Source: Paenibacillus uliginis N3/975 (GTDB taxonomy: Bacteria > Bacillota > Bacilli > Paenibacillales > Paenibacillaceae). Taken from it: 64,000 nucleotides of DNA. A model generated the notes under the pieces. That model saw nothing but the letters and a program-made list of their open reading frames with translations, was not told where the DNA came from and did no database searches. The position numbers and the translations under genes are program-made. This document shows positions 8,322 to 14,944 of the stretch, one piece after another. Numbering within the stretch: position 1 is the first letter of the stretch; every line of letters begins with the position of its first letter. The DNA is taken from contig NZ_LT840184.1 of NCBI RefSeq assembly GCF_900177425.1, forward strand, positions 4,815,705 to 4,879,704. Reading direction: 5' to 3'.

Positions 8322-8657
8322 CTATTCTTCTGCCTGTTCATTTGCCCTTAACTCTTTCATCGCGACTTCCAAAGTGTCTGCCACCATTTGCTGCATATCG
8401 GCCATCGCGTTCAAATAAGCTGCAATACTACCGTTTACTTGCTCCACCTGACCTTCACTTGATTTCGTTTCATCAGAGGATTGAAGTTGACGATTAGGTA
8501 ACGAGTGTATATTAGGGGGCTGAAGTTGATGATTGGGTAACGAATGTATAATCTGGGCCATGCGAACTGCTGCATGCCGCTGGGCTTCAAAGATTCGCGC
8601 CATCTGCTGCTGGGAATGCGAAAGATGCTCCACCATATCATTAATTTTATTCTCCAA
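8322..8657 (-). CDS. Small coiled-coil protein with an internal 13-residue tandem repeat
   Basis: About 111 residues if the TTG at 8657 is used, which is 9 bases after AAGGAG; a TTG at 8675 is possible but has a poor ribosome site. Two helical segments (HLSHSQQQMARIFEAQRHAA and MADMQQMVADTLEVAMKEL) flank a repeat of the form IHSLPN-x-QLQ encoded by two 39-bp units. No enzyme motif is seen. It is the second gene of the unit led by the GT2 protein, with an 86-base gap holding no obvious terminator. Role unknown; probably a structural partner. Confidence 0.55.
   Translation of the reverse strand: MENKINDMVEHLSHSQQQMARIFEAQRHAAVRMAQIIHSLPNHQLQPPNIHSLPNRQLQSSDETKSSEGQVEQVNGSIAAYLNAMADMQQMVADTLEVAMKELRANEQAEE
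8482..8559. repeat. Two tandem 39-bp units inside the coiled-coil gene
   Basis: Units 8482-8520 and 8521-8559 differ at only a few positions (each begins TGAAGTTGA on the plus strand). The unit is a multiple of three, so copy number can change without frameshift. They encode the two IHSLPN-type repeats. Confidence 0.85.
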
Positions 8658-8760
8658 CTTGGAACTCTCCTTCAATTTCTTTTTTTCAGCATATGCGTGA
8701 ACAAGCTGACCGGTGCAAACATCTATACATACGAAACTATCAACACTTCAACACTTCGGA

Positions 8761-9435
8761 TCAGATGAATCTACCGGAAGCCTCCACCATGATTCTATTC
8801 TGATTGGGGATACGCCCTAGCCATTCACTTACACTTTCTTTCAAAGTTGCAAGACCTTCATCCCACCAACCAATATCGGATAATAGCTCCCTTCGGAACA
8901 GAAAACAGCTAACATTCATTCGAGAAAGGACATCCTCGTTCCCGGAACGAACATATATTGTTTTCACCGATGACTCTCTCTCGAGTTCGAGCATTAGATC
9001 AATCATCCAATTATCGGTGTTAGGCGAGACACCTATCAAAACGGCCAATATCTGGCCATGTGCAGCGAATACTGCCTTGTTTAGAACACCGGCAATACCT
9101 TCACCGTTCCTAGCCGCAATATGTCTTACAGCCCCGGTTCGCTTCTGTAAATATTGCATGGTTATCTCTGAAGATCCGGCATTTGCAACAATCAGTTCAT
9201 ACGGATGTGGAGTTAAGGCTTCGATTTTTTGGATTGTACCCATTACATCTTCTCCAGGAAGGTGGGCCGGTATAATGATACTAGTCCCATTAAAAGGACG
9301 ACGGCTGTCTTCTTTTCCGATCTGAAATCCTAAGGCATAACCAGCCTGAAACCCTGATTTAGGCATCTTTTCCGTCTCCATTTCAGGAAGAACAGCAGAT
9401 AAAGAACTTCGCAATTTCATGCTCCGTCTTCTCAT
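8761..9435 (-). CDS. Family 2 glycosyltransferase-like protein with Gly/aromatic tag
   Basis: 224 residues. Residues 28-42 carry the cluster tag (GFQAGYALGFQIGKED). A GT2-like GT-A domain starts near 51 (TSIIIPAHLPGEDVMGTI) and continues through ELIVANAGSS and RNGEGIAGVLNKAV. At the place where GT2 enzymes carry D-x-D (after ILAVL) the chain reads IGVSPNTD, so the usual metal motif is not visible and activity is doubtful. The start ATG at 9435 overlaps as ATGA a six-codon open frame (9432-9452) that has the good ribosome site. It leads a five-gene unit behind a strong sigma-E/K-like promoter. Confidence 0.7.
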   Translation of the reverse strand: MRRRSMKLRSSLSAVLPEMETEKMPKSGFQAGYALGFQIGKEDSRRPFNGTSIIIPAHLPGEDVMGTIQKIEALTPHPYELIVANAGSSEITMQYLQKRTGAVRHIAARNGEGIAGVLNKAVFAAHGQILAVLIGVSPNTDNWMIDLMLELERESSVKTIYVRSGNEDVLSRMNVSCFLFRRELLSDIGWWDEGLATLKESVSEWLGRIPNQNRIMVEASGRFI

Positions 9436-9452
9436 CGTAAACTGTCTTTCAT
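9432..9452 (-). other. Six-codon leader frame coupled to the GT2-like gene
   Basis: ATG at 9452 follows GGGAGG by 8 bases, encodes MKDSLR and stops at a TGA that overlaps the ATG of the GT2-like gene. The GT2 start has no other strong ribosome site. It could be a real coupling leader or the scar of a small frameshift that moved the start of the tagged protein. Confidence 0.5.
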
Positions 9453-9479
9453 ATGATCAGCCTCCCAAAAATCTATTCC

Positions 9480-9506
9480 TATTGTATGTCCCCAATTCCT
9501 CTCTGT
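9480..9506 (-). promoter_or_regulatory. Sigma-E/sigma-K-like promoter of the GT2-led unit
   Basis: On the minus strand CATACAATA lies 16 bases after an AC dinucleotide. This fits the sigma-K pattern (AC, 16-17, CATAnnnTA), and CATACAAT is also the sigma-E -10 consensus with GTCACA near its -35. It lies 28 bases before the six-codon leader. It is the best-formed sporulation promoter in the cluster. Confidence 0.6.
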
Positions 9507-9621
9507 GACGGCATCTGTACGGTCTATTCATAATATCAGTCTTATGTATGAGCTTGATTTGGACAGGGCCCTGCGTAACACGAAAGGATGGGGGAAATCT
9601 GCTTCCTCCACCCTTTTTTAC

Positions 9622-10203
9622 TTAAAGAGCCGTACTGCCAATGGCAATCCAGGACAGCCATCCTTCCGAAATCAAAGAGCCCTTATTCCGTGTAATTCCG
9701 ATTACTGCCTCCTGCTGCCGCCGGGTTTGAATGCAAGCATGAAATGCCGGGTGATTACACGATGCAATAATCACATAATGCTCATCTCGATAGGATGACG
9801 GAAGCGGTACTGTAACATGGATAACATCCTGTTTCTCAGAAAAGGAAAAGGGTGTATTTCCGAATTGCTCAAGTACATTCAGTCCAGAAATCGCTTGTAC
9901 TGGATTAAAGGTAAGATGAACAGGATGGACCGAATCAAGAGCCAGTTTGGAAGATATAACCGATTCCGGTGACAGGTGAATACTGTGCACAGTATAGTCC
10001 TCAAGAGCCTCGCTTCTTACACTGCGATGCCGAAGATGAGAGGCACTTATACTGTCATCCGCCAACGCGTGTTCAGGCGCATCACCATTTGAATCTGCCC
10101 AACTGTCTGACGTCCCCCTCACTGCCAATGTCTTATGATGGTCACCGTACCGCTGAAAAGGTCTTCTCCCTCTCCTTCGTGCGATCCTTCTGACTTTGTT
10201 CAC
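9622..10203 (-). CDS. Decapeptide-repeat surface protein with basic N-terminus
   Basis: 193 residues. The first 20 are very basic (RRIARRRGRRPFQR). Residues 51-106 follow an exact 10-residue period, (S/T/P)-(I/V)-x-x-x-x-L-x-x-x, five to six times (for example SISASHLRHR, SVRSEALEDY, TVHSIHLSPE). Such periods are typical of beta-helical or trimeric fibre segments in phage tails and spore filaments. The C-terminus ends in SEGWLSWIAIGS, a tail like those of phage-fibre and coat-filament proteins. The start is GTG after GAGGAGAG. It lies 69 bases after the GT4 gene, so both may be one unit. Likely a structural surface fibre, possibly the glycosylation target. Confidence 0.65.
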   Translation of the reverse strand: MNKVRRIARRRGRRPFQRYGDHHKTLAVRGTSDSWADSNGDAPEHALADDSISASHLRHRSVRSEALEDYTVHSIHLSPESVISSKLALDSVHPVHLTFNPVQAISGLNVLEQFGNTPFSFSEKQDVIHVTVPLPSSYRDEHYVIIASCNHPAFHACIQTRRQQEAVIGITRNKGSLISEGWLSWIAIGSTAL

Positions 10204-10272
10204 AGGCGGCTCTCTCCTCTGTTATCATTCGTTACATCATCCTATTCCGTAGTTCCTGCCGCTGTCACAACC

Positions 10273-11418
10273 TTATATATTTTGCATCAACCGAACCCAT
10301 CGCTCTGCCGTATGGTCCCATCTGAAACGCTGGCGTACTGACTCCCGCCCTGCCATCCCGATTTTTGTCCGGAGAAACTCATCTTCGAGCAGTCCATTTA
10401 TCCTTTCAGTCAATCCGGTGGTTAGATAATCCGACGGAATCAAAAATCCGTTCACTCCATTTTCCACAATTTCGGGAATACCTCCCGCACTTGAAGCAAT
10501 AACAGGGGCCCCTGCTGCCATCGCTTCCACATTAACCAATCCAAAAGCTTCTCTGGGTGAAGAAGGTACAACCACAATATCTGCGAGCGCATACCAGTCT
10601 GCAATACCGGGATAGGGTACAAACGGGAGGAATGTTACCCAAGACTGATATGATTTCGCAGCATTTTTCAACTTCCGGATATAAGATGTTTCTCTATCCG
10701 ATCCATAAGAGGCACTGCCAATGATCAGTAATAGTACCTCAGGGTGCTTGTTAATGATCTGTGGTAGAGCTTCAATCAGATGATGAACCCCCTTATCTGG
10801 AATTAGACGGCCGGCAAACAGAATAATACGCCGCCCTTTCCATCCATAGTGAGCAAGTTTTGCCTCTCTGAGTGCCTTTGCAACCGGACTGAACGGAGGG
10901 GGAAATTGCTCCAGGTTAACCCCGAGATGATTAATCGTTATTTTATCTTCTAGCCAAGGATGATATGAGACAATATCCTCCAACAGAAAACGACTGTTAA
11001 CTACGATTCCGTCCATCATGCTGGCTATTTTACCAAAGCTTTGTCTGTTCATATATGGAGGGCTGATAAACGTATTCGAATGCAAAGTTAGCACAACCTT
11101 AACACCTGGAAGTTGCATTTTGAGCCGCTGTGCCAAGAACGGTCTGTTGTGAATTTCAGCGACTTCCGGTTTCCACTGGTAAAGTCTGCGCAGCAAGGAT
11201 CGATAATAAGATGCCCCGGATGGCAATCGATAACATGGAACCCCATTAATTGTTCCTTTTGGCGGGAGGCCTTTCCCCAAAACTCCATATATCCTAATCT
11301 CCATTGCCTCTTGAACCAAGGGTACCGTCTGTTCCACGACCCGTTCAACGGAGCTGCTCCTTCCCGACGGAATAACAAAAGACCCCGGTGTCACTACCGC
11401 AACCTTCCGCAAGCTCAT
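10273..11418 (-). CDS. Family 4 glycosyltransferase
   Basis: 381 residues of GT-B type: an N-terminal acceptor domain with VVTPGSFVIPSGRSSSVER, the HSNTF region near 110-114, AGRLIPDKGVHHLIEALP at the start of the donor domain, and EAFGLVNVEAMAAGAPVIAS followed by GGIPEIVENGVNGFLIP. The layout, with the S-S-S-V-E-R motif near the N-terminus, resembles the glycosyltransferases found beside CotS-type genes in spore clusters. It should transfer a sugar in the cytoplasm. It is the first minus-strand gene of the cluster and is divergent from the YheC/YheD gene. The donor is not predictable. Confidence 0.9.
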   Translation of the reverse strand: MSLRKVAVVTPGSFVIPSGRSSSVERVVEQTVPLVQEAMEIRIYGVLGKGLPPKGTINGVPCYRLPSGASYYRSLLRRLYQWKPEVAEIHNRPFLAQRLKMQLPGVKVVLTLHSNTFISPPYMNRQSFGKIASMMDGIVVNSRFLLEDIVSYHPWLEDKITINHLGVNLEQFPPPFSPVAKALREAKLAHYGWKGRRIILFAGRLIPDKGVHHLIEALPQIINKHPEVLLLIIGSASYGSDRETSYIRKLKNAAKSYQSWVTFLPFVPYPGIADWYALADIVVVPSSPREAFGLVNVEAMAAGAPVIASSAGGIPEIVENGVNGFLIPSDYLTTGLTERINGLLEDEFLRTKIGMAGRESVRQRFRWDHTAERWVRLMQNI

Positions 11419-11550
11419 AACTCCACATCCTTCTCACATCATACTTCAGCATATACCGGAGGAGGGTCTATTGGTGACAAATAGGAAGTGTTCGAACAGA
11501 ATAGGCGGTAACCTCCCGACACCCGTCCATCCGGGACAGGTTACAAGCCG

Positions 11551-11558
11551 CATAGAAT
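11551..11558 (+). promoter_or_regulatory. Possible sigma-E-type -10 before the YheC/YheD gene
   Basis: CATAGAAT matches the sigma-E -10 consensus CATACAAT at seven of eight bases and lies about 50 bases before the start. No clear -35 is seen. The same eight bases occur on the minus strand upstream of the 6085 gene. Confidence 0.3.
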
Positions 11559-11606
11559 GACAGAGAATAAGCTATTGTCAAAAAAGTTGTGACAAGGAGG
11601 ATGACC

Positions 11607-12710
11607 ATGCAGCCGCAATATGTCGGCATCCTGCTCAATGACAGCACGTATCGCGGTATTCCGAACGGGAAGACCGGTACAGAATCTATGGAGAATTATC
11701 AAGAAGCGGCCGAGATGTACGGACTGATTCCTTGTTTCTTCAGAATACAGGACCTATCTTTGGAAACCTGCACAGCTGCTGGTTACATCCGGACAACGTC
11801 CGGCTATTCGCTAACCGAGCTCCCAATCCCGCGTGTAATACACAACCGAGCCATTTATCGTGATAAACAGGCTCACCAATTGATCGACCGGCTCCTCTCG
11901 TGGGGAATTTTCATCTACAATTCCAGTACCCGGTATGGTAAGGACACCGTTCATCTTATGCTGGAAGAAGATCCAGTGATCCGCCCTGCTCTTCCGCAAA
12001 CGGTTCGTGCTAATGCTGCGTCGATTCGTTCTATGCTTGAGCAGCACGGAGATCTTATCCTGAAACCGTGCCGCGGGAGCGTTGGACTCGGTATCATGCG
12101 GCTGCGTAGGGACAAATTTCATGACCATTTTACGTACTCCCGCTCTTCCCCTTCGGCTAAGGGTTGGAGAACGGTGCGTTTATCCAGAGGAAATCTGCCG
12201 CTACTACTGCGGAAAAGAATACGTGCTCTCCCTTTTCTAGCCCAGCAGCGAATTCCACTGGCTGAGTATGCGGGCAGGCCTTATGATATTCGTGTCACAG
12301 TACAACGGGGACTACGCGGAGTCTGGGAAGTAAGTGGAATGTTCGCCAAGACGTCACCGCCTCGCACCTTCGTCTCGAATATCGCTCAGGGAGGATCAGC
12401 TTATCCTGTGCGTGAAATTTTCTGTCGTTCTTTGCCGGGTATGCCGCCGGACCTACTAATTGAACGTACGGCACATTTTGCGATCCAAACCGCCCGTTCC
12501 CTCTCCAAGCACATGCCCTATGCGGCTGACTTCGGCATGGATGTCGCTGTCACTTCGGAAGGACTGCTATACTTTATTGAAGCCAACGGGCGAGACCAAC
12601 GTTATGGATTCCGGGAGGCCGGAATGGAAGAGGTGTGGAAAGAGACCTACCGCAAACCGATGGGATTTGCACGTTACCTGCTAGATTCGGGGATCTGGCC
12701 AGCGTATTAA
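11607..12710 (+). CDS. YheC/YheD-family endospore coat-associated ATP-grasp protein
   Basis: About 367 residues. The N-terminal part (YVGILLNDSTYRGIPNGK) and the ATP-grasp core, with LILKPCRGSVGLGIMRL for phosphate binding, YDIRVTVQRG, and FGMDVAVTSEGLLYFIEANGR for metal binding, match the YheC/YheD family found on Bacillus and Paenibacillus spores. ATP-grasp enzymes join a carboxylate to an amine or thiol, but the substrate for this family is not known. The start at 11607 is 6 bases after AAGGAGG; GTG 11589 and ATG 11601 lie in or on that site. A sigma-E-like CATAGAAT is at 11551-11558. It is divergent from the glycosyltransferase cluster and probably joins the same spore programme. Confidence 0.85.
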   Translation: MQPQYVGILLNDSTYRGIPNGKTGTESMENYQEAAEMYGLIPCFFRIQDLSLETCTAAGYIRTTSGYSLTELPIPRVIHNRAIYRDKQAHQLIDRLLSWGIFIYNSSTRYGKDTVHLMLEEDPVIRPALPQTVRANAASIRSMLEQHGDLILKPCRGSVGLGIMRLRRDKFHDHFTYSRSSPSAKGWRTVRLSRGNLPLLLRKRIRALPFLAQQRIPLAEYAGRPYDIRVTVQRGLRGVWEVSGMFAKTSPPRTFVSNIAQGGSAYPVREIFCRSLPGMPPDLLIERTAHFAIQTARSLSKHMPYAADFGMDVAVTSEGLLYFIEANGRDQRYGFREAGMEEVWKETYRKPMGFARYLLDSGIWPAY

Positions 12711-12723
12711 AATTTAGCAAGCA

Positions 12724-12813
12724 TAAACGGCTTTGCCGTCTTTGACAGGCAAACTTACGTTTCGCGGAGAAATCTAAGGTTGAAGTATCGTTCCGAACTT
12801 ATACTTTCTTAGT
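12724..12813 (+). repeat. Dispersed intergenic repeat, copy A (head plus core)
   Basis: The head is a small hairpin (AACGGCTTTGCCGTC). The core begins near 12760 with TTTCGCGGAGAAATCTAAGG, continues through TTCCGAACTTATACTTTCTTAG and ends against a terminator. It aligns with copies at 19536, 33639 (inverted) and 63212; a partial resemblance is at 15779 and a head-only copy at 50099. Confidence 0.6.
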
Positions 12814-12848
12814 AAAAACAGCGATTCCCTCATGGGAACCGCTGTTTT
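12814..12848. terminator. Bidirectional terminator between the YheC/YheD and HTH genes
   Basis: AACAGCG-TTCCC pairs with GGGAA-CGCTGTT around TCAT, with A and T runs on either side. It serves both converging genes. Confidence 0.8.
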
Positions 12849-12862
12849 CTGCTTGTTATATG

Positions 12863-13258
12863 TCAGGATTCCGTGTAGTCTTCACGGTCTCCACTCTGAA
12901 ACTCCGCCTTTTCGGCACTTTGTTTATAAACGGCAGCCAACACTTTCTCATAAGCACCCTCGAAACATTCGGGCAGAATCGGTTTCATTTCATCCAACAC
13001 AGGCAAAAGTTTGTACAGTGCCTGAACTTCTTCCTCCGTCAATCCCAATGGGTACATTGCAAAATGACCGATAAACGTATACCCACGGCCACGGCCTTTA
13101 TGGGTAATAGGAATGTGCATCGCGCTCAGTGCGTCCATATCCCGGTATATGGTTCTCTCGCTAGTTCCGCACCGTTCCGCAAGCTCCCTGGCTAATATAC
13201 CCGGTCTTGCCTGAACGAGCGTAATAATTCTCATCAGTCGGATCAGTCGGTCTGTCAT
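12863..13258 (-). CDS. Short HTH_11 (DeoR/YafY-type) transcriptional regulator lacking a WYL domain
   Basis: About 131 residues. The N-terminal winged helix (RLIRLMRIITLVQARPG, ERCGTSERTIYRDMDALS) is typical of YafY/DeoR regulators. The chain continues with GRGRGYTFIGHFAMYPLGLTEEEVQAL but stops before any WYL effector domain; full-length relatives are about 300 residues. The start at 13258 lies 7 bases after GGGAG; in-frame starts at 13264 and 13303 fit less well. No partner gene is obvious. It may be a naturally short form or a truncated regulator. Confidence 0.75.
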   Translation of the reverse strand: MTDRLIRLMRIITLVQARPGILARELAERCGTSERTIYRDMDALSAMHIPITHKGRGRGYTFIGHFAMYPLGLTEEEVQALYKLLPVLDEMKPILPECFEGAYEKVLAAVYKQSAEKAEFQSGDREDYTES

Positions 13259-13444
13259 CTGCATTCTCCCTATCATATCTAGTAAATTAGACTTATATAA
13301 CAAGACTTTATACTAGTACATTCGACCCCTATATCTATATTCCTTCTTTACCGACTATTTAATTAGAACTATTCCGATTATGCTTTTAACAACTTGATAA
13401 TAAGCCTAAAGTCCCTTCGATTGGTAAACAACTTGCATTAAACA

Positions 13445-14128
13445 TCAAACCCCCACACCAGAAGCTGCATAGGAGTCCACAAACGCATAACCCAAGTTAT
13501 ATAAAATTTCTGCTTCCCTTAAATAATCAACGTCACCTAAACGAAGGGCATATAAAAGCATTTCATCTGCCCGACGGCGAATTATTTCTTCCCCTTCCAC
13601 CAAATAGCCTCGTTCATATGCTTTAAGAGCGTTTTCAACGATAGAAGGATTTTGAAGCAACTTTGTGTATTTCTCTACACGAAGATCAATCGTCTTATGA
13701 AAAATGGCTGTGTGATTGCTGAACTGCAGCGAAATTGTGCGTGAAGGCAATATGACATGTCTGTGCATTTCATCCATATAAGTCCATAGAGCTGTAACGA
13801 CAGTATGAATCCCTGATGAACGCGGAGCAAATTCAAATTCCAACACGATTTGTTTGGCCATTCCTTCCAATAAACAGCCCAGGTTCAATGTAATATTTCG
13901 ATCGTTTAACATCTCAGCTTTATATCCATATAAAGCATTAATCCGAACGCCAGCCCCCAACTGAAGATGAAGTTGGACTTGTTCGACAACACGATTGAAA
14001 AATGTTCTTTGTTTTCTCGGCCGTGCCGCGGTTCCTCGCCACTCCACCAGCAAATAGACGTGATTGGCGCCGCTTGCGGCTACATGGTTTCTACTCCATG
14101 TAAAATCCGTATACAAGCTCGACTGCAA
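13445..14128 (-). CDS. vWA-family protein that appears to lack its von Willebrand A domain
   Basis: About 227 residues. The N-terminus (LYTDFTW...NHVYLLVEWRGTA) matches the segment that precedes the vWA domain in COG2304-type secreted or cytosolic proteins. The rest (LGCLLEGMAKQIVLEFEF, then VENALKAYERGYLVEGEEII and ADEMLLYALRLGD) matches the beta-sandwich and helical tail that normally follow vWA. No DxSxS metal site lies between them; the two halves join near residue 45. TTG at 14128 after AGAGGTGG is preferred; GTG 14137 is possible. It may be a natural domain-less variant or an in-frame deletion. Confidence 0.6.
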   Translation of the reverse strand: MQSSLYTDFTWSRNHVAASGANHVYLLVEWRGTAARPRKQRTFFNRVVEQVQLHLQLGAGVRINALYGYKAEMLNDRNITLNLGCLLEGMAKQIVLEFEFAPRSSGIHTVVTALWTYMDEMHRHVILPSRTISLQFSNHTAIFHKTIDLRVEKYTKLLQNPSIVENALKAYERGYLVEGEEIIRRRADEMLLYALRLGDVDYLREAEILYNLGYAFVDSYAASGVGV

Positions 14129-14262
14129 CGCACCCACCTCTTTCTTATTCTTCTATTAATGTACCAATTCGGATGGACAGCTTCCTGTCACGGAACATAT
14201 GTTCCCATCATAATTTCGACAAAAATAGCACTTTTATTCTTGACTGGCATCTTTTTCATTCT

Positions 14263-14358
14263 TTAATCCACGAATGTACACAAAAAAACCCGGAGTAATG
14301 CCTCCAGGCTTTCATTCTTATTCGTTTCCCCGTCCAACCAATTATTAAATGTCGACAT
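14263..14358 (-). other. Possible 31-residue ORF overlapping a terminator-like hairpin
   Basis: ATG at 14358 follows GGAG by 7 bases and opens a 31-codon frame (MSTFNNWLDGETNKNESLEA...). A GC stem with seven T on the minus strand (14282-14310) lies inside the frame. Either the frame is chance and the hairpin ends a short leader or small RNA, or a small protein is made. No similarity was recognised. Confidence 0.3.
14282..14310 (-). terminator. Rho-independent terminator upstream of the vWA-like gene
   Basis: On the minus strand CCTGGAG pairs fully (one G-U) with CTCCGGG and is followed by seven T. No annotated minus-strand gene lies upstream of it, so it terminates either an unrecognised small transcript or a leader of the 13445 gene. 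Confidence 0.65.
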
Positions 14359-14473
14359 TTTTTTACTCCATATGACAAAATAATATCGGGTAAATGGTAT
14401 TATAGGAACTTGAAGGCAGCTGTTTCGTATAATATTTCCATGATGATTCTATTATATTTAGGCGGTGATCCCG

Positions 14474-14902
14474 ATGGACAAGCTTAGAATTTTAAAAATA
14501 ATAACTCTTCTCCCGCTGCTTTGGGCAACTGGTAGTGAACTCTTCGATAATGGGCACACCGCACATGCGGGATACTTCAATGATGTATATGACAATTTCC
14601 AGCAATTTTCGGAATTGCCTGATGAGATAAGCGAATTAAAAGATCGTTACCAAAACGCGCTTAAGGACCTGGACCGCGCCCGGATCGACACCGAAATCTA
14701 TCAGAAGCAAAATGCCGATTTAGCCGAACAAAACCGCCAGCTTACTGAAATGGTAGAGCAGCTTCAAGAAGCTGAGGCAGCAAGAGCTCGAAACTCCGAC
14801 CGCTTGAAGACGATTGCGATTACGACCGCTGCCCTCCTTGCCGGTTATTTTATACTGATACGGGTTCTCCGCTTCGTAATGCGGCGTACCAACCGGTTCT
14901 GA
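14474..14902 (+). CDS. Membrane-anchored coiled-coil protein
   Basis: About 142 residues: an N-terminal hydrophobic segment (ILKIITLLPLLWATG) that may be a signal or anchor, a long coiled coil with many E, K and Q residues (ISELKDRYQNALKDLDRA to VEQLQEAEAARA), and a C-terminal transmembrane helix (TIAITTAALLAGYFILIRVL) with a basic tail. The ATG at 14474 has better spacing from GGCGG than GTG 14465. It lies 42 bases before the AIM24 gene on the same strand and is probably co-transcribed. No named family; a membrane scaffold role is plausible. Confidence 0.65.
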   Translation: MDKLRILKIITLLPLLWATGSELFDNGHTAHAGYFNDVYDNFQQFSELPDEISELKDRYQNALKDLDRARIDTEIYQKQNADLAEQNRQLTEMVEQLQEAEAARARNSDRLKTIAITTAALLAGYFILIRVLRFVMRRTNRF

Positions 14903-14944
14903 TATTGCTTGTTGTCACTGTTGTTTATAAAGGGGGAACTACAT

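Noticed and set aside
8804..9325. A 173-codon plus-strand frame opposite the GT2-like gene
   Set aside because: No ribosome site, and it lies fully inside the GT2-like coding region, which has clear GT-A motifs.
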